Assembly (NCBI GenBank): GCA_024690695.1
Contig: JAILOS010000116.1
Span: 32,458-96,457 of the forward strand
DNA length: 64,000 bases
Direction of reading: 5' to 3'
From: Oscillospiraceae bacterium
Lineage (GTDB): Bacteria > Bacillota_A > Clostridia > Oscillospirales > Oscillospiraceae
Part shown: positions 1 through 9,067 of the stretch, piece after piece
How positions within the stretch are numbered: the first letter of the stretch is position 1
Layout of the letters: the number at the start of each line of letters is the position of its first letter
Notes under the pieces: model-generated
Seen by the model: only the letters and a program-made list of their open reading frames with translations
The model's database searches: none
What the model was told of the DNA's origin: nothing
Position numbers and translations under genes: made by a program

Positions 1-862
1 GGGCGTCCGCGTTGGATTTCAGGTCAAAGACCGTCTTCTCCGCCGGCAGATAGCTCAGGTACATCGAATAGAGCTTCTTTTCGAGGCTCCCCGGCGCAAT
101 GCGCGGCATCAGCAGGGTTTTCGGCTGGTCGCGGAACTCCTGCAGCAGCTCGACGATCCGCCCCAGCGTGGCCTTGTGGCTGCCGGGGGCGCAGCAATAC
201 CGTCCCGTTTCCGTCGGCACGGTCTCCACGCCGTCAAACTCGCAGCGGTGCTCCCGTCCCTCCAGCGCGTTAAGCATTTCCTCAACCAGATCGTCGATGA
301 ACAGCAGCTCCAGCTCCACGCCGGGGTCGTTCACCGTGATCGGCAGGTCATGGGCGATGTTGTGGCAGAAGGTGGCGACGGCGGAATTGTAATTCGGCCG
401 GCACCATTTGCCCGCCAGATTCGGGAAGCGGTAGACCAGCGCCTTCGCGCCGGTTTTGGCCGCGTGGGCGAAGACCAGCTCCTCCGCCGCCAGCTTGCTG
501 CGGCCGTAGGCGGAATCGCCGAAGCGCCCGGCGAGCGTGGCCTGAACGGAGGACGAGAGCATCACCGGGCAGGCGTTGCCGCAGCTTTCCAGCGTCTCCA
601 GCAGCTCCCGGGTGAGATCGGCGTTGCCGCTTTGAAACTCCGCCGCGTCCTTCGGCCGGTTGACCCCGGCCAGATGGAACACGAAATCGCAGTCCGCGCA
701 GGTCCGGGCCAGATCGGCCGGAGTCGACGCGCGGCTGTATTCGTATATGTTTTCAATATGGAGGCCCGGTCGGGTTCGGTTCTTCCCGTCCCGGATGTTT
801 TTCAGGTTTTCTATCAGATTGCGCCCGACGAAGCCGCCGGAGCCGGTAATCAGGACGTTCAT
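1..862 (-). CDS. capF: CapF/WbjC-type UDP-2-acetamido-2,6-dideoxyhexulose reductase (3' end cut by window)
   Basis: Partial gene; 287 codons are visible and the C-terminus lies beyond base 1. The N-terminus reads MNVLITGSGGFVGRNL, a Rossmann GxxGxxG at residues 7-13, followed by FHLAGVNRPKD and an SDR YxxxK (SAYGRSK). Long stretches such as VLYRFPN-x-GKWCRPNYNSA and ICHNIAxDLPITVND-like sequence are the CapF/WbjC signature. CapF reduces the 4-keto intermediate made by CapE on the way to UDP-N-acetyl-L-fucosamine. Family members are about 370 residues with a C-terminal cupin, so roughly 80 residues are missing here by window truncation, not mutation. The start overlaps the capE stop (ATGA), indicating translational coupling. 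A CapG-type 2-epimerase is expected just outside the window. Confidence 0.93.
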   Translation of the reverse strand, partial: MNVLITGSGGFVGRNLIENLKNIRDGKNRTRPGLHIENIYEYSRASTPADLARTCADCDFVFHLAGVNRPKDAAEFQSGNADLTRELLETLESCGNACPVMLSSSVQATLAGRFGDSAYGRSKLAAEELVFAHAAKTGAKALVYRFPNLAGKWCRPNYNSAVATFCHNIAHDLPITVNDPGVELELLFIDDLVEEMLNALEGREHRCEFDGVETVPTETGRYCCAPGSHKATLGRIVELLQEFRDQPKTLLMPRIAPGSLEKKLYSMYLSYLPAEKTVFDLKSNADA

Positions 863-1893
863 TGGCCCAGCGCCTCTCTGACGTAGTCCGTGGTCAGCAG
901 CTTTTTCACCACGCCGTCCACGTCCAGCAGCGTCGTGTTGCTGCTGGTATAGCTCTCTTCGGCGGGGATTTCCGCCTGCCCTTCCACGAAAAACTTGTCG
1001 TAATTCAAATCTCGGTTGTCTGCGGCTACACGGAAATAGCTGCCCATGTCCTCGCTGCGCACCCGTTCCTCGCTGGTCATCAGCGTCTCGTAGAGCTTCT
1101 CGCCGTGGCGGGTGCCGATGATTCTGAAGCCCGTGTCGCCAAAGAGCCGCTGCACCGCCTTCGCCAGATCGCCGATGGTGCTGGCGTCAGCCTTCTGGAT
1201 GAACAGATCGCCGGGGTTCGCGTGCTCAAAGGCAAAACGCACCAGCTCCACCGCTTCATCGAGATTCATAAGAAAGCGCGTCATAGCCGGGTTCGTGATC
1301 GTAACGGGGTTTCCGGCCTTGATCTGGTCGATGAACAGCGGGATCACGCTGCCGCGGGAGCACATGACGTTGCCGTAGCGGGTACAGCAGATCACCGTGC
1401 CGCCCCGATCCGCCGCCACGCGGGCGTTGGCCGTGACGACGTGCTCCATCATGGCCTTGGAGATGCCCATCGCGTTGATCGGATAGGCCGCCTTGTCCGT
1501 GGACAGGCAGACCACGCGCTTGACCCCCGCGTCGATCGCCGCGTGGAGCACGTTGTCCGTACCCTCGACGTTGGTCTTGACCGCCTGCATCGGAAAAAAC
1601 TCGCAGGAGGGCACCTGCTTGAGCGCGGCGGCGTGGAAGATATAGTCCACTCCGGGCATTGCGTCCGCTACCGAGCGCGGGTCGCGCACGTCGCCGACGT
1701 AGAATTTGACCTTGTGCGCGTGCTCCGGGTACCGGGCCTGCAGCTCGTGCCGCATATCGTCCTGCTTCTTCTCGTCACGGGAGAAGATGCGGATCTGGCC
1801 GATATCGGTGGTCAGAAAATGCTTCAAAACGGTGTGGCCGAAGGACCCGGTCCCGCCGGTGATGAGTAAAATAGCGTTGGTAAATGACGACAT
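859..1893 (-). CDS. capE: CapE/WbjB-type UDP-GlcNAc 5-inverting 4,6-dehydratase
   Basis: 344 residues, full length for the family. NAD-binding GGTGSFG lies at 13-19, STDK at 131-134 and M142-x3-K146 (MGISK) replaces the usual SDR Tyr-x3-Lys, as is normal for inverting 4,6-dehydratases such as CapE and PseB. The enzyme removes water from UDP-GlcNAc and inverts C5, giving the first intermediate of the UDP-L-FucNAc path. The adjoining capF, four bases overlapped, favours the FucNAc route over pseudaminic acid. A clear AAGGAG sits six bases before the ATG. The 75-bp gap upstream to the NeuB-like gene shows no terminator. Confidence 0.92.
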   Translation of the reverse strand: MSSFTNAILLITGGTGSFGHTVLKHFLTTDIGQIRIFSRDEKKQDDMRHELQARYPEHAHKVKFYVGDVRDPRSVADAMPGVDYIFHAAALKQVPSCEFFPMQAVKTNVEGTDNVLHAAIDAGVKRVVCLSTDKAAYPINAMGISKAMMEHVVTANARVAADRGGTVICCTRYGNVMCSRGSVIPLFIDQIKAGNPVTITNPAMTRFLMNLDEAVELVRFAFEHANPGDLFIQKADASTIGDLAKAVQRLFGDTGFRIIGTRHGEKLYETLMTSEERVRSEDMGSYFRVAADNRDLNYDKFFVEGQAEIPAEESYTSSNTTLLDVDGVVKKLLTTDYVREALGQ

Positions 1894-1968
1894 GGTTTCT
1901 CCTTACTGTCGGTTGAGGTCATTATTGGGACTATTTCAAAGGCAACTCCACAGGAGTATTTCTTTCTA

Positions 1969-3027
1969 TCATATTACATCCCACGTCAGAATCGTATCCT
2001 CTTCCAAATCCTGTCTGACACTTCTTCCAATGACAATGTCTGTAAACTGCGGTGAAATGCCAATCCCTGGGCGCTTGGCCATCACATCCGCAGCGCGGAT
2101 GATCTCACCTTGCTTTAAATCCCGAGTTAGAACCAGTGATCTACGCGCCTCTCTACGTGGAACGCGCTCACAATCCAGTACCGTTTTTTCCGCTTGTCCA
2201 AGAACCGTATCAATCCACCGGAAGTTTTCAATTGCTTTTTTGAAATCTTTCGGATCACCTGCATGATAATGGTCATTGCCAGGTAGTGTTTTATCAAGTG
2301 TAAAATGTTTTTCAATTACTTCTGCTCCGAGAAGATACGCGGTTGCCAGCGTCATCATGTTATCATCTGGTGCAACATGGTCGCTAAAGCCAATCTTCGC
2401 GGCCGGAAAGCATTGTTTCAAGGTCTGTATTATCCGTAGATTCGCATTTTCAGGCGCAGTAGGGTAAGAAAGAACACAATGAAGAAGGGTAATGTCCATA
2501 CACCCTGCTTCCTGTAATGCTCTGACTGCCTGATCTACTTCAGAAAGATAGGAAGCCCCAACAGACATCACTACCGGTTTCCCTTTCGCTCCAATGTGCC
2601 GGATAAACGGGAGATTGGACAGGTCCGAAGAGGATATCTTATAAAAATCTACCATATTTTCTAAATAATCTGCAGAAGCGTAGTCAAAAGGTGTTGAAGT
2701 AAAGTCCATCCCTTTTGTATGTGTATACTCGCACAGTTCCCGATATTCACTTTCTCCAAACTTATCGAATTTCTGAAAAAGCTCAAACTGTGTTTTTGTA
2801 GGCTCTTTGCTCACATCCCAATACGCAGGAGAATTTTTAGAAACGATGGTTCCCGCTTTATATGACTGAAATTTGGCGCAGTGTATCCCAACATTTGCAG
2901 CTTCATCTATATATTGTTTCGCCGCTTCAAGAGGGCTGATTCCAAACGCTCTTGCCGTATCATAGAAATTCACTCCCATTTCCGCTATCACATACGGCGT
3001 TTTACTTTTCATTTTTTTGCCCCCCAT
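1969..3027 (-). CDS. neuB: NeuB-family nonulosonic (sialic-acid-like) acid synthase
   Basis: 352 residues with an N-terminal TIM-barrel synthase domain (about 10-285) and a C-terminal SAF/antifreeze-like domain (about 292-352). Metal and catalytic residues of NeuB proteins are present: H217 in GFSDH, E239 and H241 in VIEKHF, and R295/R296 in ARRSL. The family condenses phosphoenolpyruvate with a six-carbon amino sugar to make a nine-carbon acid. The usual GPDH motif is replaced by PGNDHYH (249-255), so substrate class (Neu, Leg, Pse or spore-coat SpsE type) is uncertain. The ATG at 3027 shares a base with the upstream TAA; an ATG at 3012 preceded by GGGGGG is an alternative start. It forms a unit with the cytidylyltransferase fusion upstream. 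Confidence 0.9.
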   Translation of the reverse strand: MGGKKMKSKTPYVIAEMGVNFYDTARAFGISPLEAAKQYIDEAANVGIHCAKFQSYKAGTIVSKNSPAYWDVSKEPTKTQFELFQKFDKFGESEYRELCEYTHTKGMDFTSTPFDYASADYLENMVDFYKISSSDLSNLPFIRHIGAKGKPVVMSVGASYLSEVDQAVRALQEAGCMDITLLHCVLSYPTAPENANLRIIQTLKQCFPAAKIGFSDHVAPDDNMMTLATAYLLGAEVIEKHFTLDKTLPGNDHYHAGDPKDFKKAIENFRWIDTVLGQAEKTVLDCERVPRREARRSLVLTRDLKQGEIIRAADVMAKRPGIGISPQFTDIVIGRSVRQDLEEDTILTWDVI

Positions 3028-4628
3028 TAAAGACTGTTGATTAAGCTCATGACTCTCTTCCTTCCATTCCTCAGATCAAATTTCAGGAGTTTATTCTGGA
3101 AATGCTGCCGACTGCTTTGAGAAGTAGTCAAATACATTCTGAGGTTTCCCTCAATGATTTCGTCGGAAGGTTCTCGTCCGATATAAGAAAAGCCGTTTTC
3201 GTTACAAACAAATCCATGCTTTTCTTCTCGTGCGTTCTGCGCCATAACGATGGTCGGGATTCCAAGGATAGCCAGTTCATAACTTGTTCGTCCTCTGGAT
3301 GTCAGCGCCATGTCGCACGCAGACATCAGTTCCGGCATATTTGTCACATCAAATAGGACATGAATGTTTGGGAAACTATTATACTGCATAAGTTCCTCAA
3401 CATTGTGTTTAGCCTTTCCCAGCACTACCGTAAACTGATATGCCGAATATTCTGGCTTTGAAACCATTGCAAGGATACGGTCGGTATAGTTTTGCGGATC
3501 AGAGCCGCCAAAGCTGACCAGAACATGTTCAACACGCTCTTTAATAGAAATCGGCCGATAGAACAGAAATGGTTTTCCACAGATATAGTACTGCTCTCCA
3601 GCGCAAACATTTGGATATGCGCTTCGTTCATAAAGTGCGTTGAACACCAAATCTGCTTTCTGAATCCCTTCGCCGGCATCTTCAAAGTTGATAATCTTTG
3701 CATTGGGCAATGCTGATCGAAGGGCAATCATATAATCAATAGAAGTATCTAATATATCGTTTATAAATATAGAATACTGACGACCCCGACATATCTGAAA
3801 AAGTTCTGCAATTCCGTTGACCGGACACAGTCGATGTGTAGTCGTGCCGAATACGCTCGGGTCGGTCTGATTCACATCATAAAAAATATCCGGCTTGACA
3901 AAGAATTCATCTGCAAGCTCCAACGCGCGATAAACATGTCCCATTCCACGCTGATTGTTGCCGTTGACGTAAATGGCGACGGACAAGCCGGAGAGTGTTG
4001 CCTCCACGCTTCTCAAGTCATTAAAGTTGTCCACGTCCTGAGCTTCATTTTCCGGGATTTCAAATACTTCGACTGAGCTTCCGATCCTGCTCTTCGGCGT
4101 AACAACAGAATATGCAGAAATAACAAATGCGCCGGTTTCCAGATAACAAGGCGGAAGATACTGACGATTCAGCCGCTTCTCATAGTTGGGAACAATTCTT
4201 CCATCACGAACACCCCAGGAAAGATGCGGCGCGTTTACTACAGAGATTAATGTTTCAAGCCGGTGATCCAGCGCAAATTGAATCGCTCGATCCAGAGTAT
4301 CCGGCTTCAGAGTCGGAGAGGTTGGTTGCATCGTTACGATATAGTCCCAAGACTCGTCCCCCGGGATGGCATCAGCAATCACGGCATCCAGTGTGATTTC
4401 GTCTCCACAAAGATCATGTTTACGCCAATGAACGCGAATACCCATCTGTCTTGCTATAATTCCAACCTCCGGCGAATCTGTTGTTACAACAATATCTGTG
4501 ATAAGCTCGGATTTTTGGGCGTTGCGGATCGCATAATAAACCAAAGGATGTCCGCTGATGATTCGTATGTTCTTGTTTGGAATTCCTTTTGACCCAGCCC
4601 TTGCCGGAATAACTGCCAATATTCTCAT
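3027..4628 (-). CDS. CMP-nonulosonate cytidylyltransferase fused to a PseG/SpsG-like domain
   Basis: 533 residues, about twice the length of a NeuA enzyme. Residues 1-212 are a NeuA-type cytidylyltransferase with IPARAGSKGIPNKN at 7-20 and TMQPTSP near 99-105. Residues 215-533 resemble PseG/SpsG, a GT-B-fold sugar-nucleotide hydrolase, with GMGHVYR at 228-234 and SFGGSDPQN plus TSRGRTSYELA later. The first half should activate the sugar acid with CTP; the second would release UDP from an amino-sugar nucleotide to supply NeuB. In Bacillus the equivalents SpsF and SpsG are separate genes. Next to the NeuB-like gene the assignment to a nonulosonate branch is firm; the exact sugar is not known. 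Confidence 0.9.
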   Translation of the reverse strand: MRILAVIPARAGSKGIPNKNIRIISGHPLVYYAIRNAQKSELITDIVVTTDSPEVGIIARQMGIRVHWRKHDLCGDEITLDAVIADAIPGDESWDYIVTMQPTSPTLKPDTLDRAIQFALDHRLETLISVVNAPHLSWGVRDGRIVPNYEKRLNRQYLPPCYLETGAFVISAYSVVTPKSRIGSSVEVFEIPENEAQDVDNFNDLRSVEATLSGLSVAIYVNGNNQRGMGHVYRALELADEFFVKPDIFYDVNQTDPSVFGTTTHRLCPVNGIAELFQICRGRQYSIFINDILDTSIDYMIALRSALPNAKIINFEDAGEGIQKADLVFNALYERSAYPNVCAGEQYYICGKPFLFYRPISIKERVEHVLVSFGGSDPQNYTDRILAMVSKPEYSAYQFTVVLGKAKHNVEELMQYNSFPNIHVLFDVTNMPELMSACDMALTSRGRTSYELAILGIPTIVMAQNAREEKHGFVCNENGFSYIGREPSDEIIEGNLRMYLTTSQSSRQHFQNKLLKFDLRNGRKRVMSLINSL

Positions 4629-4639
4629 TTAATCCTCAC

Positions 4640-6025
4640 TTACAATTGTATTTCCGTCTGATGAACCAAATACTCCAGATAAAAAGAGTAATTATTTCTT
4701 ACCTCATCAAAAATGCTTCCGATCTCTTCTGTTCTGTTGATGGTTTTTACTGTGAAGCCATAGCTTTCCTCCGGCATTTTCTCTCTGTAGGAAATCACAA
4801 CTGTTGGAACGCGAAAAAAGGCGGCTTCAAACAATGTGGTTGATGAAACAGTGATGTGCAACCAACTTTTTTGCAAAAGATCATAAAGCGACGCATCATT
4901 TCCCATTACTGAAACATCAGATAAGCGTTTCTTGTATTTTTCAGCTATTTCTGTGTTTTCCCGCGGATGAAGCTTAATACATAGTTCAAGCCCCATGTCG
5001 ACTGCCATTTCCTGTAGCTTGCCGAGAATCGGAATCATCGTATCATAGTATCCGACGCCGCTCCCGTCCTGCTCAAACGGCTGGGATGTGAACAGGATCA
5101 AATTCCGCTCCGTTTCTTTCACCGGGAACTCTCGGCGGTACATCTGAATCCTAGGGTTTCCGATCACCTCGATCTGTTCGGGGCGGAAGATGGAGCGCTT
5201 ACATAAAAGCTGCTTTGTCGCTTCTCCGTAAACCAGCAGTGTCCGGCGGAAGAAGTCGGTATCCAGGTCCCGCACAAAGTCCGGGTAGATATATCCGGGG
5301 TGCGTGCTGTTGATCAGGCCGTGCTGCAGTTCGATTTTCTCCGGCTCCCCCGGCAGCACCGGAAAGATGTTTTCTCTTCCGGAACCCCAAAAGTCGATTG
5401 CGTATTGAATAGACCTGTAGCGGCGAAACAGTTTTTGAAAAATCGCCTGGCTCAGCTCCGTTGTCACGGCAGATTCGGGAAGAGCCTCCAGCAAATACCG
5501 GATTGCCGCAGCCTCGTTTTCATTTCGTGGGTCGGGAGCATCCTCGAATTGGCGGCGGAGCTCGATTCGTATCTGCTCTGCCTTTTCCCTCAGTCGCTTC
5601 CTGCGGAGAAGACGAGCGAGCTTATAGAGGACCGGGTAGATGTCGAGCGGGCAATACCGCTCCCGCTGCGGATCGGAAAAATACGCGCCGTCAAATGCCT
5701 CGTTCCGCGCCGGCCACTCAAACACAACCGCGTTCGGATACCGCTCCATCAGATACTCCGCCGCCAGATTGCGGCCGTGGTCGCGACGATAGACGGAGGA
5801 CGTGAAAACCACGGTCTCCGCGCGACGGAGCCTCGGCAACTTCAAGAGGCTGTCCAACAAACGCTTTGGAAACACGCGGCCCTTTTCACCTCTGGATGGG
5901 TCATGATGCTCCCCAAACAGCAAAATGAGCTGGACATTATCACGGAGCATATCGCATATTGGAACATTTTGTAATTTTATATTATATAGAAAATGATATC
6001 TGTTTTCAAATTCAACTATTTCCAT
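4640..6025 (-). CDS. putative GT-B glycosyltransferase, candidate nonulosonate transferase
   Basis: 461 residues without a signal peptide or clear membrane segment. The C-terminal half has features of capsule GT-B enzymes: QHG at 234-236 with a following PGYIYPD, KLHPRE at 351-356 and SSTTLFEAA at 394-402. An HP motif followed by a Ser/Thr pair is also characteristic of bacterial sialyltransferase and polysialyltransferase families, which use CMP-sugars. The gene lies 11 bp upstream of the CMP-sugar synthetase fusion, so transfer of the nonulosonic acid is a reasonable guess. The N-terminal half (1-200) is not recognised. A UDP-sugar or CDP-polyol donor cannot be excluded. Confidence 0.5.
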   Translation of the reverse strand: MEIVEFENRYHFLYNIKLQNVPICDMLRDNVQLILLFGEHHDPSRGEKGRVFPKRLLDSLLKLPRLRRAETVVFTSSVYRRDHGRNLAAEYLMERYPNAVVFEWPARNEAFDGAYFSDPQRERYCPLDIYPVLYKLARLLRRKRLREKAEQIRIELRRQFEDAPDPRNENEAAAIRYLLEALPESAVTTELSQAIFQKLFRRYRSIQYAIDFWGSGRENIFPVLPGEPEKIELQHGLINSTHPGYIYPDFVRDLDTDFFRRTLLVYGEATKQLLCKRSIFRPEQIEVIGNPRIQMYRREFPVKETERNLILFTSQPFEQDGSGVGYYDTMIPILGKLQEMAVDMGLELCIKLHPRENTEIAEKYKKRLSDVSVMGNDASLYDLLQKSWLHITVSSTTLFEAAFFRVPTVVISYREKMPEESYGFTVKTINRTEEIGSIFDEVRNNYSFYLEYLVHQTEIQL

Positions 6026-7079
6026 AGTCTTTCTTTATCTCATAATCACAAATCAGATGTTGTATACCACCCATACGATACTTATATCTCTCTTCTCCTC
6101 GGGTAAAATCAATGGTGGTACCAGCGAATTCATCGAAATGCTCAAGAATATAATCAATCAACATAGTCATAGTTGGTGATCGGTCTGCATATTTTTGGTC
6201 AAAGCCCATCTGGGTCACACGTAAAGCCTTTTCATCCTGAAGGCAATGAATGTAGCAAATGATCTCATCGCCCTGTGAACCAGTAAATAAAATGGAATCC
6301 GAATCGCTCCTCATAGCTGCAGCAATTTCATTATATTTTTTTCGAAAGATCATAAAAAGCGAAGTCGCCTTCATCGATAAGTTCCGTTCGTTTTTTTTGT
6401 CAAATCGTTCCTTATGTATTTGATCTATTCTTTCTATTGTTTTTTCATCGCAGAGTCCTTGATGTATACCAGATACCATTTGAAAGCCGTCTCGAGCGCT
6501 CCGGTTCTTTTGCGTTCTATAGTTCTGGCGAAACTGTTTGTGCATATGCATTAGAAATTCATTTGAGTCTTCTGGAATAAAAAGTCTAACGCATTGTTCG
6601 ATACCTGTAGCCTTGATATGAAGCCCTTCAACCCCATATTTTAGTAAATTATTTACGCTTGTATTCTCTGGTATCTGATTTAGCGTTACTTTCTTAACAC
6701 CTGTATTCTCCATCGCACACCATAAAATCAGTTTTAAAGCATCTTCTTTCATTTCTTTGTATATCATATTCAAATAATCAGAATATCCACGCACGCCAAG
6801 AAAATAGATTCCTCTTTCATAGCCAAATTTCCCAATCTTCAATCTTTTGCTCTGTATAAAAAAAGGCGCAATCGCTATCGGGTTATCATCTGCATAGGCC
6901 AAATAGTACTGGATTTTTCCAAATAGTCTCTTGAGTTTATTCTCTTTGAACTCATCCTCTAGAATTTGATACCAAGAATAATGCTGAAAAGCTGTCATGT
7001 CATTACCTGTTTGGAGGTTTTCCCAAGCACTCCTGAGTTTTGGATCGTTAATCGTGTCAAAAACTTCACATCTTAGCAT
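6012..7079 (-). CDS. CelD/BcsL-like GNAT acyltransferase
   Basis: 355 residues, cytoplasmic by appearance. The C-terminal part matches CelD/FemAB-like GNAT proteins, most clearly in the block IDFTRGEERYKYRMGG near the end, which has the family pattern D-F-x-R-G-x-x-x-Y-K. A middle segment (RQNYRTQKNRSARDG) resembles the linker seen before the GNAT domain in this family. Such proteins are common in EPS loci and are thought to transfer an acyl or aminoacyl group to an amino sugar, for example on the nonulosonate precursor; this is inference. It overlaps both neighbours by 14 bases. It is strongly AT-rich compared with the 29-41 kb region. A second family member is at 17564-18634. Confidence 0.7.
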   Translation of the reverse strand: MLRCEVFDTINDPKLRSAWENLQTGNDMTAFQHYSWYQILEDEFKENKLKRLFGKIQYYLAYADDNPIAIAPFFIQSKRLKIGKFGYERGIYFLGVRGYSDYLNMIYKEMKEDALKLILWCAMENTGVKKVTLNQIPENTSVNNLLKYGVEGLHIKATGIEQCVRLFIPEDSNEFLMHMHKQFRQNYRTQKNRSARDGFQMVSGIHQGLCDEKTIERIDQIHKERFDKKNERNLSMKATSLFMIFRKKYNEIAAAMRSDSDSILFTGSQGDEIICYIHCLQDEKALRVTQMGFDQKYADRSPTMTMLIDYILEHFDEFAGTTIDFTRGEERYKYRMGGIQHLICDYEIKKDYGNS

Positions 7080-7992
7080 GATGCAACCCTATCTTTCTCC
7101 CAACATACCGGATAACACGTTTGATCTGATGTTTCAATATGGGATCATTGAACTTCACATCAATAACCTCATAATCATTTGCAAGGCAGTAAGTATGAAT
7201 TCCTATGATCTTTTTTTTCATATTGCAGGAAATCAATTCTGGTTCCACCTTGCACAAACATTTTTCCGAATAACCACCCTTTAGGCACACCGAATTAAAC
7301 TGCAACGTGTGACCATAGTCCAGTCTGCAATCCTGGGAGGGGCGAAGAAGTTGACCATGATATTGAAACAGATAGCCAGCGCCACGGGAGCATGGGTCAA
7401 ATTCAAAATCATCATAGCAACATCTTATTATCCCCTTACTGATCTCTCCCGCGTCATAGATCTGTAGGCGTGTAATGCTACCATTTCCATAAAACTGCTC
7501 AAAGGCAAAAAGAAGGGCGTCACCCTCATCGCCGATATACACTGTCGTGTCGGCCCATTGTTTTCCTTCCAAAAGGACATAACACTGTTCCCATTGGTCG
7601 GGGAAGTTGATGGCTTTATAAAGAACGATATTGTTTTTGGTCGTGGTCTCCGGGATCATATATACGATATCGTTTTTTTCAAATACACAGGGATAAGAAA
7701 GATGACACTCGGTCTGCAAAACAATTCTCGGCTTTCTTGGAAATAAAGAATCAAGTTCAGTTACGCCGATTGACCCGGTATCGTTACTTCTATCATACAC
7801 CTCGCAAAACAAATACTCTCGTCCTTTATAGCGAAAAACCATAGGATCAGCATACCAAGTATCACAAGAAATTGGCATGATGATGAACGGAATATCTGCT
7901 CCTCCATCCTCAAACAGAAGTTTTTCAGAACGTCTTCTGATACCAATAGAATAAACATTTTCTTCAAAGAGGAGCCTCTTAAGCTTGTTCAT
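7066..7992 (-). CDS. beta-propeller protein of the GINT1 N-terminal domain type
   Basis: 308 residues. Repeated aromatic, acidic blade-like motifs (WYADPMVFRYKGREYLFCE, LSYPCVFEKNDIVYMIPE, RPSQDCRLDYGHTLQF) match a five-bladed propeller found N-terminal to a glycosyltransferase or formyltransferase domain in other proteins, named after plant glucosamine inositolphosphorylceramide transferase 1. Here the propeller stands alone, with only a basic tail after it. It might bind or transfer sugars in EPS assembly. It sits between a CelD-like protein and a GT4 enzyme in the same operon. Family assignment is moderate; function is unknown. Confidence 0.6.
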   Translation of the reverse strand: MNKLKRLLFEENVYSIGIRRRSEKLLFEDGGADIPFIIMPISCDTWYADPMVFRYKGREYLFCEVYDRSNDTGSIGVTELDSLFPRKPRIVLQTECHLSYPCVFEKNDIVYMIPETTTKNNIVLYKAINFPDQWEQCYVLLEGKQWADTTVYIGDEGDALLFAFEQFYGNGSITRLQIYDAGEISKGIIRCCYDDFEFDPCSRGAGYLFQYHGQLLRPSQDCRLDYGHTLQFNSVCLKGGYSEKCLCKVEPELISCNMKKKIIGIHTYCLANDYEVIDVKFNDPILKHQIKRVIRYVGRKIGLHHAKM

Positions 7993-7996
7993 TCTG

Positions 7997-9067
7997 TTAT
8001 TCCCTCACAAGTGAAATGAAGTATTCCTCATACTGCCGGATCAGGTTCGGCCAGAAATAGGGCCGGATAGACTCAGCCGCTTCCTCGGACATTTTTTGAT
8101 ACTCCGCCGGGTAATCCAGCAGCCATTGGAGCTTCTCCTTCATCTCATCCAGCCCGGCAACCGCAAAGCCGTTGACCCCGGAGCGGATAAAATCAACGGA
8201 ATAATTCTCGTCCACGTAAATGCTCGGAACACTGCAGGCCGCAGCCTCTTGAATCACCTTGGGCAGACCCTCATACTCTGAGGTCATCAGAAGCAGGTCT
8301 CTTTTTTGCATGAGCTTGTAAACCTCGCTGTTGGGCACCCGACCGTACAGTACGATGTTCTCCAGCTTCCGACAGGCGATCTCGTCCTTGACCTGTCCTT
8401 CCATATCACCGTCGCCCAGCATCAAAAACGACAGCTCCGGAAACGCCTGTGCGCATTCCACAAGCCACAGCGGGCGTTTGTTCTGCTTGATATTCCCGAC
8501 CCAAATCACTTTTTTGATCTTGTCGGAGCAGGCGCGTTCTTTTTCGGGCGGGTCAACGCCGAGCGGAAGCACCGGCGGGTCAACACCCCACTTCTCCTTA
8601 ACGCTCTCAGCAATGCACCGGCTGATCGCGAAAAAAGAGTCCACCTCCTCCATATAGTACGAACGATATTCCGAGCTGTTGTTCGTAGAATCAGTCACAA
8701 CACCTTCTACCGAAGCCACTGTTACAGCTCGTCCCCGTAAAAGACGGGCGGCATGTCGGTCGGGCTTTTCAGCCTTTGGAAGATACAGGATATCATAGTT
8801 GCCACACAGCATGGTCAGCAGCTTGCACCAGTACCACAGGAACCGGTGCGAGAAAACGCCGTGCAGATGGATGCCATGTGCGTTGTACCATGCTCTATCC
8901 ACCTTCGGAAATTGCCCTTTACAGAATCGAAGCCGAGCGGCATATGCAGTATGCACTTCAAACTTGTCCTTATCAAGATGCCGTGCAAGGTTGTCGCAGT
9001 TGATATTCTGCGCGTTGGGGAAGTTGACGTAGCCGCCGAGGAAGATTTTAATTTTACTATTCGGCAT
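7997..9067 (-). CDS. family-4 glycosyltransferase
   Basis: 356 residues with a GT-B fold: N-terminal IFLGGYVNFPNAQNINCDN, a linker with VIWVGNIKQNKRPLWLV, and the retaining GT4 nucleotide-binding motif EYEGLPKVIQEAAA (E-x7-E). No membrane segment is evident. It should transfer a sugar from a nucleotide donor to the growing lipid-linked repeat on the inner face of the membrane; donor and linkage cannot be read from sequence. The start overlaps the tagD 3' end by 11 bases and the stop is four bases before the next gene, so the operon is tight. Confidence 0.85.
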   Translation of the reverse strand: MPNSKIKIFLGGYVNFPNAQNINCDNLARHLDKDKFEVHTAYAARLRFCKGQFPKVDRAWYNAHGIHLHGVFSHRFLWYWCKLLTMLCGNYDILYLPKAEKPDRHAARLLRGRAVTVASVEGVVTDSTNNSSEYRSYYMEEVDSFFAISRCIAESVKEKWGVDPPVLPLGVDPPEKERACSDKIKKVIWVGNIKQNKRPLWLVECAQAFPELSFLMLGDGDMEGQVKDEIACRKLENIVLYGRVPNSEVYKLMQKRDLLLMTSEYEGLPKVIQEAAACSVPSIYVDENYSVDFIRSGVNGFAVAGLDEMKEKLQWLLDYPAEYQKMSEEAAESIRPYFWPNLIRQYEEYFISLVRE

